From an uncultured beta proteobacterium (GTDB lineage Bacteria > Pseudomonadota > Gammaproteobacteria > Burkholderiales > Burkholderiaceae_C), in NCBI GenBank assembly GCA_903914615.1, contig CAIWPS010000831.1, positions 1 to 35,284 of the forward strand: 35,284 nucleotides of DNA, in the 5' to 3' direction. The position numbers were made by a program, and so were the translations under genes. Below, piece after piece: positions 16,536-27,821 of the stretch. Position 1 is the first letter of the stretch; the number at the start of each line of letters is the position of its first letter. A model generated the notes under the pieces. That model made no database searches and was not told where the DNA came from. It was given only the letters and a program-made list of their open reading frames with translations.

Positions 16536-17491
16536 TGCCCGGCGAGTTCGATCTGATCGCGCGCCACTTCACGCGGCCGGCGCGGCGCGCCGTGCTCGGC
16601 GTGGGCGACGACTGCGCGCTGCTGGTGCCGGCGCCGGGCATGCAGCTGGCGGTGTCCTGCGACATGCTGGTCGAGGGCCGTCACTTCCTGGCCACGGTGG
16701 CACCCGAGCGGCTGGGCCACAAGGCGCTGGCGGTGAACCTGAGCGACCTCGCGGCCTGCGGCGCCGAGCCGCTGGTCTACACGCTGGCCCTGGCGCTGCC
16801 GCGCGCCGACGAGGCCTTTCTGGCCGGCTTCGCGCAGGGCCTGCATGCGCTGGCCGACGCGCAGGGCATCGAGCTCGTCGGCGGCGACACCACGGCCGGG
16901 CCGCTGAACATCTGCATCACCGTCATCGGCCAGGTGCCTTCGGGGCAGGCGCTGCTGCGCAGCGGCGCGCGCGCCGGCGACGAGATCTGGGTCAGCGGGC
17001 AGCTGGGCGACGCGCGGCTGGCGCTGGAGGTCTTCCGCGGCCGCGTCGCGCTGCCCGGCGCGGAGTTCGAGGCCGTGCGCCGCGCCATGGAGCAGCCGCA
17101 GCCGCGGGTGGCGCTGGGGCGCTCGCTGCGCGGCATCGCCAGCAGCGCCATCGACCTCAGCGACGGCCTCGTCGGCGACCTCGGCCATGTGCTGCAGCGC
17201 TCGGGCATCGGTGCGCGCATCGACGTCGATGCGCTGCCGCGCAGCACCGTGCTGGTGGCGCAGCCGGCAGCGCTGCAGCACGAATGCCTGCTCGCCGGCG
17301 GCGACGACTACGAGCTGCTGTTCACCGCACCCGCGGCGCGGCATGCCGACGTGCTGCAGGCCGCGCGCCATGCTGGCGTGGCGGTGACGCGCTGCGGCGC
17401 CATCGAGGCCGCGGCCGGGCTGCGCATCGTCGATGCGCAAGGCCGCCCGGTGCCGCAGCGCTTCCGCGGCTTCGACCACTTCGCGGCATGA
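16535..17491 (+). CDS. thiL: Thiamine-monophosphate kinase ThiL
   Basis: A 318-residue enzyme that phosphorylates thiamine monophosphate to the cofactor thiamine pyrophosphate with ATP. Family markers are EFDLIARHF at the N-terminus, the metal/ATP-binding VGDDCALL, the segment SCDMLVEGRHF, NLSDLAACGAEP, GGDTTAGPLNI and SSAIDLSDGLVGDLGH, and LAGGDDYELLFT near the C-terminus. Length is normal for the PurM-like family. The ATG overlaps the stop of the upstream response regulator, and its own TGA overlaps the pgpA start (ATGA). ThiL followed by PgpA is a common order in beta-proteobacteria. Confidence 0.95.
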   Translation: MPGEFDLIARHFTRPARRAVLGVGDDCALLVPAPGMQLAVSCDMLVEGRHFLATVAPERLGHKALAVNLSDLAACGAEPLVYTLALALPRADEAFLAGFAQGLHALADAQGIELVGGDTTAGPLNICITVIGQVPSGQALLRSGARAGDEIWVSGQLGDARLALEVFRGRVALPGAEFEAVRRAMEQPQPRVALGRSLRGIASSAIDLSDGLVGDLGHVLQRSGIGARIDVDALPRSTVLVAQPAALQHECLLAGGDDYELLFTAPAARHADVLQAARHAGVAVTRCGAIEAAAGLRIVDAQGRPVPQRFRGFDHFAA

Positions 17492-18015
17492 GCGCCGTCC
17501 GCGCCAGCGCCGGCTTCATGCTGCGCCACCCGGCACGCTGGGTGGCGCTGGGCTTCGGCAGCGGCCTGTCGCCGCGCGCCCCGGGCACCGTGGGCACGCT
17601 GTGGGGCTGGGTGGCCTACCTGGTGCTGTCGCGCTGGCTCGGGCCCGCGGGCTGGGGCTGGCTGATCGCGGCCTCGCTGCCCCTCGGCTGGTGGGCCTGC
17701 ACCGTCACCGCCCGCGACATGGGCGTGGCCGACCCCGGCGCGGTGGTGTGGGACGAGATCGTCGCCATCTGGATCGTCCTCTGGCTGGTGATGCCGGCGC
17801 CGTGGTGGCTGCAGCTGCTGGCCTTCGCGCTTTTCCGCGCCTTCGACGCGATCAAGCGCGGGCCGGTGGGCTGGGCCGACCGCCTTTGCAAGCTGCGGCC
17901 GGGGCAGGCCATAGGCTGGCGCCAGGGCTTCGGCATCCTCTTCGACGACCTCGTCGCCGCCGGCTGCACGCTGCTGTGCCTGGCCCTGGGCAAGGCGCTG
18001 TGGACATGGACCTGA
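17488..18015 (+). CDS. pgpA: Phosphatidylglycerophosphatase A
   Basis: A 175-residue inner-membrane phosphatase that removes phosphate from phosphatidylglycerol-3-phosphate to give phosphatidylglycerol. Typical elements are GFGSGLSPRAPGTVGTLWGW, four hydrophobic segments, the catalytic acidic pair in VVWDEIVAIW, and FDAIKRGPVGWADR followed by GILFDDLVAAG. The ATG at 17488 overlaps the thiL stop by 4 bases; longer frames upstream lie inside thiL and are artefacts. The 3' end overlaps pncC by 10 bases. Confidence 0.94.
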   Translation: MSAVRASAGFMLRHPARWVALGFGSGLSPRAPGTVGTLWGWVAYLVLSRWLGPAGWGWLIAASLPLGWWACTVTARDMGVADPGAVVWDEIVAIWIVLWLVMPAPWWLQLLAFALFRAFDAIKRGPVGWADRLCKLRPGQAIGWRQGFGILFDDLVAAGCTLLCLALGKALWTWT

Positions 18016-18521
18016 GCGACTTCGAAGGCGCCGTGCTGGCGCTGGCCGGCGGGCTTCGCGCGCGGGGCTGGCGCATGGCTGCGGCCGAGAGCTGCACCGG
18101 CGGCCTCATCGCCGCCGCCTGCACCGCGGTGGCCGGCTCCAGCGACTGGTTCGAGCGTGGCTTCGTCACCTACAGCAATGCCGCCAAGACCGAATTGCTG
18201 GGCGTGCTGCCTCAGCTCATCGACGCCCATGGTGCGGTCAGCGAAGAGGTGGCGCTGGCGATGGCCGGCGGTGCGCTCACCCACGCCCCGGTGCAGCTGG
18301 CGGTGGCCGTCACCGGCATTGCCGGGCCCGGCGGCGCGGTGCCGGGCAAGCCGGTGGGCACGGTGTGGCTGGCCTGGGGCACGGCGACGGGCTTGCGCGC
18401 CGAACGGCTGCAGCTGCCCGGCGACCGCAGCGCCGTGCGTGCGGCGACCGTGCAGGCCGCGCTGCAACGCTTGCTGCACGCGGCACTGGCGGCGCCAGAA
18501 GCGCCGCCGGCACGGCGATGA
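18006..18521 (+). CDS. pncC: Nicotinamide-nucleotide amidase (CinA C-terminal domain protein)
   Basis: A 171-residue stand-alone CinA C-terminal domain, the family of PncC, which deamidates nicotinamide mononucleotide to nicotinate mononucleotide in NAD recycling. Clear motifs are AAAESCTGGLIAAACTAVAGSS with the catalytic Ser, FERGFVTYSNAAKTELLGV, GAVSEEVALAMAGGAL and AVTGIAGPGG, with KPVGTVWLAW at the end of the sheet. The start ATG lies within the last codons of pgpA (10-base overlap) and the stop overlaps the next gene by 4 bases, so expression is coupled. Confidence 0.93.
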   Translation: MDLSDFEGAVLALAGGLRARGWRMAAAESCTGGLIAAACTAVAGSSDWFERGFVTYSNAAKTELLGVLPQLIDAHGAVSEEVALAMAGGALTHAPVQLAVAVTGIAGPGGAVPGKPVGTVWLAWGTATGLRAERLQLPGDRSAVRAATVQAALQRLLHAALAAPEAPPARR

Positions 18522-19429
18522 AGGTGCTGCTCTGCGGCGACCTCGCCGCCACGGGCTGGGACACCTGGCAGGTGTGGCAGCGCGCGCTGGCCGCGGCGAT
18601 GCCCGAGGCGCAGTGGCTGGACCTTGCGCAAGCCCGGCGCGAGCCTGCGGACGTGGATGCTGCGGTGGTCGCCAACCCGCCGCCGGGCAGCCTGCAGGGC
18701 CTGCCGAAGCTTCGCCTCGTCCAGAGCCTGTGGGCCGGCGTCGACCGCCTGCTGGCCGACGCCACCTTGCCTGCGGGCGTGCCGGTGGCGCGCATGGTCG
18801 ACCCGGCGATGACCGCGGCGATGGCCGAGACCGCGCTGTGGGCCGTGCTGTCGCTGCACCGCGGCTTCTTCGCCTACGCGCAGCGCCAGCGCGAGGGCCG
18901 CTGGCGTGTGCACGCGCAGCGCCGCGCCGACGAAGTGCGCGTGCTCGTGCTCGGCCAGGGCGAGATGGGCCGCGCCGCCGCGGCGCGCCTGGCCGCGCAG
19001 GGCTACGCGGTGCAGGGCTGGCGGCGCGACGGCAGTGCGCTGGCGCCGCGGCTGGCGGCGGCCGACATCGTCGTCAACCTGCTGCCGCTGACGCCGGCCA
19101 CCACCGGCCTGCTCGACGCCGGCTGCTTCGCCGCACTGCCGCCGCAGGCCGCGCTGGTGAACCTGGGCCGCGGCGCGCATGTCGTCGATGCCGACCTGCT
19201 GGCGGCGCTGGACAGCGGCCGGCTGCGCCATGCCGTGCTGGATGTCTTCCACGAAGAGCCGCTGCCGGCGGGGCACCCCTTCTGGCAGCACCCGCGGGTG
19301 ACCGTGCTGCCGCATGCCGCGGCCCAGACCGACCCGCGCAGTGCCGCGGTGGTGGCGGCCCTGAACCTGCGCGCGGTGCGCGACGGCGCTCCGCTGCGGC
19401 ACCTCGTCGAGGCTGGTCGCGGCTACTGA
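18518..19429 (+). CDS. D-2-hydroxyacid dehydrogenase, glyoxylate/hydroxypyruvate reductase GhrA-like
   Basis: A 303-residue NAD(P)-dependent reductase of the D-isomer 2-hydroxyacid dehydrogenase family. The nucleotide-binding motif is VLVLGQGEMGRAAAARLAAQG (GxGxxG). The catalytic set is visible: Arg in the NLGRGAHVV region, Glu in FHEEPLP and His in LPHAAAQTDP. VQSLWAGVDRLL in the substrate domain and the length fit the GhrA group, which reduces glyoxylate or hydroxypyruvate; the exact substrate is inferred. The ATG at 18518 overlaps the pncC stop by 4 bases. The 3' end overlaps the convergent holA gene by 7 bases. Confidence 0.9.
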   Translation: MKVLLCGDLAATGWDTWQVWQRALAAAMPEAQWLDLAQARREPADVDAAVVANPPPGSLQGLPKLRLVQSLWAGVDRLLADATLPAGVPVARMVDPAMTAAMAETALWAVLSLHRGFFAYAQRQREGRWRVHAQRRADEVRVLVLGQGEMGRAAAARLAAQGYAVQGWRRDGSALAPRLAAADIVVNLLPLTPATTGLLDAGCFAALPPQAALVNLGRGAHVVDADLLAALDSGRLRHAVLDVFHEEPLPAGHPFWQHPRVTVLPHAAAQTDPRSAAVVAALNLRAVRDGAPLRHLVEAGRGY

Positions 19430-20505
19430 AGTGCCAGCTGTCGGCGGCGGCCGCCGGCGGGCGCCGGCGTCTGCGCTTCCATCACCATCAGCATCAGCCG
19501 GCGCAGCGCCGGCCAGGGCTCGTGCGGCCATTCGGGGTGCTTCAGGCCCTTGACGATGCCGTCGCAGACGCTGGCGGCCTGCAGCAGGTGGGCCAGCTGG
19601 TGGTCGGCCAGCAACGGCAGCGCGCGCTCGAACAGCCGCTCCTTCAAGCCCCAGGCCTGCGCTTCCTTCAGCGCCATCGGCAGCGGCTTGCCGGCGTCCA
19701 GCGCGGCGCGGCCGCGCGCGAGCTTGCGCAGGTCGTCGGCCAGCGTCCAGTGCACCAGCACGGCGGCCTCGCCCTCGGCCTGCAGGCCGTCCAGCATGCG
19801 CAGCGCGCGCGCGGTCTGGCCGGTCCACACCGCCTCGGCGAGCTTGGGCAGGTCGTAGCGCGCGACGTTCAGCACCGCGGCCTCGATCTGCTCGTAGCTG
19901 AGCTCGCCGGCCGGGTGCAGCAGCGCCAGCTTCTGCAGTTCCTGGTGCGCCGCCAGCAGGTTGCCTTCGATGCGGTCGGCGAAGAAGGCCAGCGTGCGCT
20001 GCCCGGCCTCGCCGGCCTGCACGCGCTGGCCCTGGCGCGCCAGGCGCTGCGCCAGCCAGGCGGGCAGGGCGCGGCGCTCCAGCGTCTCCACGCGCAGCAT
20101 CACGCCGGCAGCGTCCAGCGCCGTGAACCAGGCCGCCTTCTGCTGCTGGAAGTCCAGCCGCGGCAGCTGCACCAGCGTCAGCACGTCGTCCGAGAGCTGG
20201 CCGCAGTAGCGCTGCAGCGCCTCGCTGCCGTCCTTGCCGGGCTTGCCGCCGGGGATGCGGATCTCGATCAGCTGGCGGTCGGCGAACAGGCTCAGCGCCT
20301 GCGCCGCGCCGAGCACGCCGCTCCAGTCGAAATGCGCGCCGCTGACGTTGAAGACCTGGCGTTCGGCGAACCCGGCGGCGCGCGCCGCGGCACGGATGGC
20401 GTCGCCGGCCTCCTGCGCCAGCAGCGGCTCGTCGCCGTGGATGGTGTACAGGCGCTTGAGGCCGCGGGTCAGCTGGCCTTCGAGCTGCTCGGGCTTGATC
20501 TGCAT
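19423..20505 (-). CDS. holA: DNA polymerase III delta subunit
   Basis: A 360-residue clamp-loader subunit that opens the sliding clamp and is essential for replication. The N-terminus MQIKPEQLEGQL with RLYTIHGDEPLLAQEAGDAI is characteristic, followed by the inactive AAA+-like domain (FADRQLIEIRIPGGKPGKDG) and the C-terminal collar domain. The middle segment FFADRIEGNLLAAHQELQKL is a strong family signature. The gene starts 3 bases after the lptE stop, and lptE-holA downstream of leuS is a widely conserved order. Confidence 0.95.
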   Translation of the reverse strand: MQIKPEQLEGQLTRGLKRLYTIHGDEPLLAQEAGDAIRAAARAAGFAERQVFNVSGAHFDWSGVLGAAQALSLFADRQLIEIRIPGGKPGKDGSEALQRYCGQLSDDVLTLVQLPRLDFQQQKAAWFTALDAAGVMLRVETLERRALPAWLAQRLARQGQRVQAGEAGQRTLAFFADRIEGNLLAAHQELQKLALLHPAGELSYEQIEAAVLNVARYDLPKLAEAVWTGQTARALRMLDGLQAEGEAAVLVHWTLADDLRKLARGRAALDAGKPLPMALKEAQAWGLKERLFERALPLLADHQLAHLLQAASVCDGIVKGLKHPEWPHEPWPALRRLMLMVMEAQTPAPAGGRRRQLALQ

Positions 20506-20508
20506 GGC

Positions 20509-21012
20509 CTAGACGTGCACGGCGGCCAGCCGGCGCAGCACCTGGGCGACGACGTCGGACTGCATTTCGCGGTACAGATCGGCCTCTTCCTGCTCCTTGG
20601 CCAGCGCGAAGAGCTCGGTGTAGCTGAGGTCGCGCGTCAGCAGCAGCTCGGCGCGCGGAATCAGCTCGCGGCCGGCAGGGGTGTGGGCGCGGAAGGTGAA
20701 GCGCAGGCGCAGCGTGAATTCACGAACCTGCGCCGCCGCGGTGGTGGCGACGACGCTCTTGTCGCGCAGGTCTTCGACGGCCTGCAGCACGACGTCGGCC
20801 TTGTCCGGCCCTTCCAGCACCTTCACCTGCAGCGCCAGTTCCTTGCGCAGCGCCAGCGCCAGCGGCGAGCGCGCTGCGAAGCCGGTCAGCGCGATGCTGC
20901 CGAAGGCCAGCCTGGGCGGCCGCCGCAACTCGAAGCCGCAGCCCGTGAGCAAAGCAGCGCCGGCGCTGGCGGCCAGCGCGGCGAGCAGGGCCCGCCGTTC
21001 AGGCCGCCGCAT
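20509..21012 (-). CDS. lptE: LPS-assembly lipoprotein LptE
   Basis: A 167-residue outer-membrane lipoprotein that plugs the LptD barrel. The signal peptide LLAALAASAGAALLTGCGFELR has a lipobox with the acylated Cys at about residue 25, preceded by RRPERR. The mature protein shows the LptE pattern FGSIALTGFAARSPLALALRKEL and ends in alternating strands and a helix (LFALAKEQEEADLYREMQSD). The start at 21012 was chosen because it gives the complete signal peptide. It lies 11 bases after the leuS stop and 3 bases before holA, inside one operon. Confidence 0.93.
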   Translation of the reverse strand: MRRPERRALLAALAASAGAALLTGCGFELRRPPRLAFGSIALTGFAARSPLALALRKELALQVKVLEGPDKADVVLQAVEDLRDKSVVATTAAAQVREFTLRLRFTFRAHTPAGRELIPRAELLLTRDLSYTELFALAKEQEEADLYREMQSDVVAQVLRRLAAVHV

Positions 21013-21023
21013 CGGTGTCCAGC

Positions 21024-23717
<2,694 letters not shown>

Positions 23718-23793
23718 GCGGCCATTGTATGGACCGCGCCTGGCGCGCCGCCTCTTGCAGCTTGGGGATGGTGCAGCGCGGCGAAGGCCGCGT

Positions 23794-24213
<420 letters not shown>

Positions 24214-24214
24214 G

Positions 24215-24871
24215 TCAGCGCCCTGCCGCGGCTTCCAGCGCCATCTCGCGCAGGTCGTGGGCCCAGCCCTCGAGCTCGGCCTCGCAGGCGGCGACGCGCT
24301 TGCCGAAGACGTTGTAGGCCAGCACCGCGGGCACCGCCACGGCGATGCCCGCGGCGGTCATCACCAGCGCCTCGCCGATGGGCCCGCTGACCTTGTCGAT
24401 GGTGATGCTGCCGGCCGCGGCAATGCCCGTCAGCGCATGGTAGATCGCCCACACGGTGCCGAAGAGGCCGACGAAGGGCGCCGTGCTACCGACCGAAGCG
24501 AGCAGCACCTGGCCGAACTGCAGGCGCGCAAGGCCCCGGTGCAGGGCGTCGCGCAGGCGCCGCGTGAGCTGGCTTTCCAGCCGGCCGGCAGCTTCCAGCG
24601 TGCCGGCGGGCGCCTGGGCCGCCGCGGCGTCCAGCAGCGGCAGCAGCACGCCTTCGCGGTCCATCGCTGCCAGCCGGGCGCGGCCGTCGGCCAGCGTGGC
24701 GGCGTCCCAGAAGGCAGGCACGGCGCGCGCGATGTCGGCGCTGGCGCGGCGCAGCAGGCGGCCCTTCCACAGGATCAGCACCCAGGCCGCCACCGACATC
24801 GCCAGCAGCAGCAGCGAGACGGCGCGGCCGACGAAGTCGCTGCCGTCCCAGAACTGCGCCAGGCTCTGCAT
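24215..24871 (-). CDS. exbB: MotA/TolQ/ExbB proton channel family protein
   Basis: A 218-residue polytopic membrane protein of the TolQ/ExbB family. An N-terminal transmembrane helix (FVGRAVSLLLLAMSVAAWVLIL) and cytoplasmic loop precede the core helices with the signature STAPFVGLFGTVWAIYHALTG and the segment EALVMTAAGIAVAVPAVLAYN. It partners with ExbD immediately downstream as a proton-motive-force transducer. The ATG abuts the dapB stop codon with no gap, so it is transcribed after bamE and dapB. Confidence 0.92.
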   Translation of the reverse strand: MQSLAQFWDGSDFVGRAVSLLLLAMSVAAWVLILWKGRLLRRASADIARAVPAFWDAATLADGRARLAAMDREGVLLPLLDAAAAQAPAGTLEAAGRLESQLTRRLRDALHRGLARLQFGQVLLASVGSTAPFVGLFGTVWAIYHALTGIAAAGSITIDKVSGPIGEALVMTAAGIAVAVPAVLAYNVFGKRVAACEAELEGWAHDLREMALEAAAGR

Positions 24872-25678
24872 TCAGGCCGACCCGAGGCCCAGCACGTCGT
24901 CCATGCCGTACAGGCCCGGGCCGCGGCCGGCGAGGAAGCGCGCCGCGCGCAGGCTGCCGTCGGCGTAGTTGGCGCGGCTGCCGCTCTTGTGGCTGATCTC
25001 GAGGCGCTCGCCGGTGCCGGCGAAGTAGACGGTGTGCTCGCCGACGATGTCGCCGCCGCGCAGCGTCGCGAAGCCGATGGCCCCTTCGGGCCGTTCGCCG
25101 GTGTGGCCGTGCCGCGCAAAGACGCCCTCGGTGGCGAGGTCGATGCCGCGCGCCTGGGCCAGCACTTCGCCCATCGCCAGCGCGGTGCCGCTGGGGGCGT
25201 CGACCTTGTGCCTGTGGTGGGCTTCCAGCACCTCGATGTCGTAGCCCGGCCCGAGGGCACGCGCGGCCTGGTCCAGAAGCCGCAGCATGACGTTCACGCC
25301 CACGCTCATGTTGGCCGCGAAGACGACGGCCACCTGCTGCGCGCGGGCAGCAATCTCGGCCTTCTGCGCCGGCGTGAAGCCGGTCGTGCCGACGACGGCG
25401 CGCACGCCCAGTTCGGCACACAGCGCCAGGTGCGCCAGCGTGCCTTCGGGGCGCGTGAAGTCGATCAGCACGTCGGCGCCGGCGAGGCCGGCACGCAGGT
25501 CGGCGGTGATCGCCACGCCCGCCGTGCGGCCGAGGAAGGCGCCGGCGTCCTGGCCCAGCGCGGGGCTGCCGGCATGTTCGAGCGCGCCGCTGAGCGCACA
25601 GTCGCCGCTGGCCAGCACGGCCTCGATCAGCATGCGGCCCATGCGGCCCGAGGCGCCGGCTACGGCGACTCTCAGCAT
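24872..25678 (-). CDS. dapB: 4-hydroxy-tetrahydrodipicolinate reductase DapB
   Basis: A 268-residue reductase of the diaminopimelate/lysine pathway, supplying both lysine and the peptidoglycan cross-linking residue. The NAD(P)-binding motif is [12 protein letters not shown] at the N-terminus. Further motifs are [19 protein letters not shown] and the catalytic segment [15 protein letters not shown], with the His pair and Lys. The ATG at 25678 gives the canonical N-terminus [11 protein letters not shown]. Upstream, two shifted copies of the same start region form short leader ORFs, and no Shine-Dalgarno sequence is visible, so initiation probably depends on coupling to upstream translation. exbB follows with no gap. 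Confidence 0.95.
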   Translation of the reverse strand: MLRVAVAGASGRMGRMLIEAVLASGDCALSGALEHAGSPALGQDAGAFLGRTAGVAITADLRAGLAGADVLIDFTRPEGTLAHLALCAELGVRAVVGTTGFTPAQKAEIAARAQQVAVVFAANMSVGVNVMLRLLDQAARALGPGYDIEVLEAHHRHKVDAPSGTALAMGEVLAQARGIDLATEGVFARHGHTGERPEGAIGFATLRGGDIVGEHTVYFAGTGERLEISHKSGSRANYADGSLRAARFLAGRGPGLYGMDDVLGLGSA

Positions 25679-25710
25679 GACGGCGCGCCGGCTACGGCGA
25701 CTCTCAGCAT
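25672..25710 (-). CDS. Leader ORF 2, twelve residues, overlapping dapB start
   Basis: This ORF encodes [12 protein letters not shown] and stops at TGA inside ATGCTGA, whose ATG is the dapB start. The first nine residues copy the DapB N-terminus. It has no recognisable Shine-Dalgarno site. Termination and reinitiation at the 7-base overlap could feed ribosomes to dapB. Whether the peptide is made is unknown. Confidence 0.45.
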   Translation of the reverse strand: MLRVAVAGAPSC

Positions 25711-25742
25711 GATGGCGCGCCGGCAACGGCTGTCTTCAGCAT
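25704..25742 (-). CDS. Leader ORF 1, twelve residues, overlapping leader ORF 2
   Basis: This ORF encodes [12 protein letters not shown], starts 10 bases after the bamE stop and ends at TGA inside the ATGCTGA that starts leader ORF 2. It derives from the diverged third repeat copy yet keeps its start, frame, length and stop, which hints at more than chance. Evidence is sequence geometry only. Confidence 0.4.
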   Translation of the reverse strand: MLKTAVAGAPSC

Positions 25743-25752
25743 CGCCGCCGAC

Positions 25753-26283
25753 TCAGCTGGCGGCTTCCAGCGGCGGGTAGTCGCGCACCGGGCCCACGGG
25801 CTCCACGGGTGCGGCTTCGCGCTTGGGCGGCATCGGCAGCGCGGCGCGTTCTTCCTCGCTCAGTTCCAGCTTGGGCGCACGCAGGTCCTTGAAGCGGCTG
25901 ATCGAGGCCACGAAGTCGCGCTCGGATGGCAGCTCGGGCGCCTCGATGGCCTTGACGACGTCGCTGTCGAAGGTGACGACGACGCTGCGCCGCTGCGGCT
26001 GCGCCCCGGGCCGGCGCAGCGTGAAGATGTAGTCCCAGCGGCCGGCGTGGAAGGGGTCGGCGATGAGCGGCGTGCCCATGATGTCGCGCACCTGCAGCCG
26101 CGACAGCCCGGGCTTGATGAGCGCCACCTGTTCGCGCGTGATGGCGTTGCCCTGCACGATGTCGATGCGGTAGGGGGTGATGAAGCCGAGCAGGCTGTCG
26201 GTGCGCTGCAGCGACTCGCAGCCGGCCAGGGGCAGGGCGAGCGCGCCGAGGGCCATCGAGGTGACGAGAAGACGACGTGTCAT
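25753..26283 (-). CDS. bamE: Outer-membrane assembly lipoprotein BamE (SmpA/OmlA)
   Basis: A 176-residue lipoprotein subunit of the BAM complex that inserts beta-barrel proteins such as LptD. The signal peptide (LLVTSMALGALALPLAGC) carries a lipobox with the acylated Cys at about residue 22. The BamE fold includes YRIDIVQGNAITREQVALIK, LSRLQVRDIMGTPLIADPFH and RWDYIFTLRR. A C-terminal extension of about 60 residues, rich in Pro, Glu and Arg (ALPMPPKREAAPVEPVGPV), makes it longer than the E. coli protein (113 residues). The start at 26283 gives the whole signal peptide. It is divergent from fur, a conserved pairing, and dapB follows after the leader repeats. Confidence 0.93.
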   Translation of the reverse strand: MTRRLLVTSMALGALALPLAGCESLQRTDSLLGFITPYRIDIVQGNAITREQVALIKPGLSRLQVRDIMGTPLIADPFHAGRWDYIFTLRRPGAQPQRRSVVVTFDSDVVKAIEAPELPSERDFVASISRFKDLRAPKLELSEEERAALPMPPKREAAPVEPVGPVRDYPPLEAAS

Positions 26284-26362
26284 GGGCGGCAGCGCAGGGA
26301 ACGGGACGGGGCAGGCCGAGGGGCGCCACGGCGGCGCGGGCCGCAGACGGCGCGGGCCCGGC

Positions 26363-26372
26363 TGGCTATGAT
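26363..26372 (+). promoter_or_regulatory. Candidate -10 region of fur
   Basis: TGGCTATGAT holds a good -10 hexamer TATGAT (26367-26372) with an upstream TG, similar to the TGGCTATACT before metX. The -35 region (CAGACG at 26344-26349) is weak. The start would lie about 38 bases before the fur ATG. No clear Fur box is visible. Confidence 0.4.
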
Positions 26373-26416
26373 CGGCGCATTCTACCGAGGGCCTGCTTCG
26401 CGGCCGGTGACGTGCC

Positions 26417-26845
26417 ATGACGCATGTGGATGAACTCAAGAGCAGCGGCCTGAAGGCGACGCTGCCGCGGCTGAAGATCCTCGAGATCTTCCAGCACGCC
26501 GAGCGCCGCCACATGACGGCCGAGGACGTCTACAAGGCCCTGCTCGCCGAGGGCGCCGACATCGGCCTGGCCACCGTCTACCGCGTGCTGATGCAGTTCG
26601 AGCAGGCCGGGCTGCTGACGCGCAGCAACTTCGAGTCGGGCAAGGCGGTGTTCGAGCTCAACGAGGGCCAGCACCACGACCACCTGGTGTGCCTGGACTG
26701 CGGCCGCGTCGAGGAGTTCTACGACGCCGAGATCGAGACCCGCCAGCGCGCCGTCGCCGCCGAGCGCGGTTTCGCGCTGCAGGAACACACGCTGGCGCTG
26801 TACGCGCGCTGCACCAAGGCCGGCTGCAGCCACCGCCAGAAGTAG
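26417..26845 (+). CDS. fur: Ferric uptake regulator Fur
   Basis: A 142-residue metal-dependent repressor of iron uptake genes. The winged-helix domain includes [21 protein letters not shown] and [21 protein letters not shown]. The metal sites are intact: [20 protein letters not shown] with the His cluster and CxxC, and [11 protein letters not shown] at the C-terminus giving the second cysteine pair. Length and order fit Fur rather than Zur or PerR, though these cannot be separated with certainty by eye. It is divergent from bamE and ends 3 bases before the convergent hprK stop. Confidence 0.94.
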   Translation: MTHVDELKSSGLKATLPRLKILEIFQHAERRHMTAEDVYKALLAEGADIGLATVYRVLMQFEQAGLLTRSNFESGKAVFELNEGQHHDHLVCLDCGRVEEFYDAEIETRQRAVAAERGFALQEHTLALYARCTKAGCSHRQK

Positions 26846-26848
26846 GCT

Positions 26849-27805
26849 TCAGCCGCCCTCGTTCTTCTCCATCGCCTTCTGGTGGCGGCGGATGAATTCC
26901 TGGTACGTATCGATGCCGCGCAGCTGCAGCACCGTGTTGCGCACGGCGGCTTCCACCAGCACGGCCAGGTTGCGCCCGGCGTCGACCGCGATCACCACCT
27001 TGCGCACCGGCAGGGCCAGGATCTCCTCGTACAGCGGCTCGTAGGGCAGGCGCTCGAACTCGCGTTCCATCGTCTCCTTGCGCACCAGGTGGACCAGCAG
27101 GTGCACCTTCATCTTGCGCCGCACCGCGGTCTCGCCGAAGATGGCCTTGATGTCGAGCAGGCCGATGCCGCGCACCTCCAGCAGGTTCTGCAGCAGCTCG
27201 GGGCAGCGGCCCTCGAGCGAGGTCTGCGAGACGCGGTAGATATCCACTGCGTCGTCGGCCACCAGCCCGTGGCCGCGGCTGATCAGCTCCAGGCCCAGCT
27301 CGCTCTTGCCCAGGCCCGACTCGCCGGTGAGCAGCACGCCCAGGCCCAGGATGTCCATGAACACGCCATGGCGCGTCAGCCGCTCGGCGAAATGCTGGCC
27401 CAGGTAGCCGCGCACGACGTCGATGACGTGGCCGGCCGACTCGCCGGTGACGAAGAGCGGGATCTCGGCGCGGTCGCACATCGCCACCATGCGGTCGGGC
27501 GGGATCTGGCCGTCGGCGACGATGAGTACCGGCGGCTCCAGCGTCACGATGCGCGAGATGCGGCGTTCCTGGTCCTCGGGCGAGGACGCGGTGAGGTAGG
27601 CCACCTCGCGGCGGCCCACCAGCTGCACGCGGTAGGGGTGGATGTAGTTGAGGTAGCCGACGAGGTCGGCGGCGCTGCGCGCGTCGCGCACGGCGGCGTC
27701 GTCGAAACGGCGTTCCGGGTGGGCGTGGCCGGCGATCCACTCCCAGTGCAGCGCTTCGCGGTGGGCCTCGAAGAGCCCCTCGGCGCTGATCGAGGTCGGC
27801 TTCAT
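26849..27805 (-). CDS. hprK: HPr kinase/phosphorylase
   Basis: A 318-residue bifunctional enzyme that phosphorylates and dephosphorylates a serine of the phosphocarrier HPr. The Walker A motif is [17 protein letters not shown] near residue 160. [10 protein letters not shown] contains the acidic catalytic residues, and [15 protein letters not shown] is the HPrK signature. In proteobacteria without full sugar PTS the protein works with PtsN in a regulatory branch controlling carbon and nitrogen metabolism. It lies 16 bases downstream of ptsN on the same strand, forming an operon, and its stop is 3 bases from that of convergent fur. Confidence 0.95.
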   Translation of the reverse strand: MKPTSISAEGLFEAHREALHWEWIAGHAHPERRFDDAAVRDARSAADLVGYLNYIHPYRVQLVGRREVAYLTASSPEDQERRISRIVTLEPPVLIVADGQIPPDRMVAMCDRAEIPLFVTGESAGHVIDVVRGYLGQHFAERLTRHGVFMDILGLGVLLTGESGLGKSELGLELISRGHGLVADDAVDIYRVSQTSLEGRCPELLQNLLEVRGIGLLDIKAIFGETAVRRKMKVHLLVHLVRKETMEREFERLPYEPLYEEILALPVRKVVIAVDAGRNLAVLVEAAVRNTVLQLRGIDTYQEFIRRHQKAMEKNEGG

Positions 27806-27821
27806 GCCGTCGGCAGTGCCG

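Larger units (their letters stand above)
25653..25748 (-). repeat. Three tandem 32-bp copies of the dapB start region
   Basis: Units begin at 25653, 25685 and 25717. The first two differ at a single base over 32; the third is diverged, matching at roughly three quarters of positions. The first unit contains the true dapB start (ATGCTGAGAGTCGCCGTAGC on the minus strand). Because 32 is not a multiple of three, each upstream copy reads into a stop located at the next copy. Confidence 0.9.

Noticed and set aside
17433-18005. Upstream extension of the pncC frame through pgpA
   Set aside because: The extension is a shadow of pgpA; CinA-domain homology begins exactly at the ATG at 18006.
26284-26416. 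Fur box in the fur-bamE intergenic region
   Set aside because: No stretch resembles the AT-rich 19-bp Fur consensus; the region is too GC-rich.
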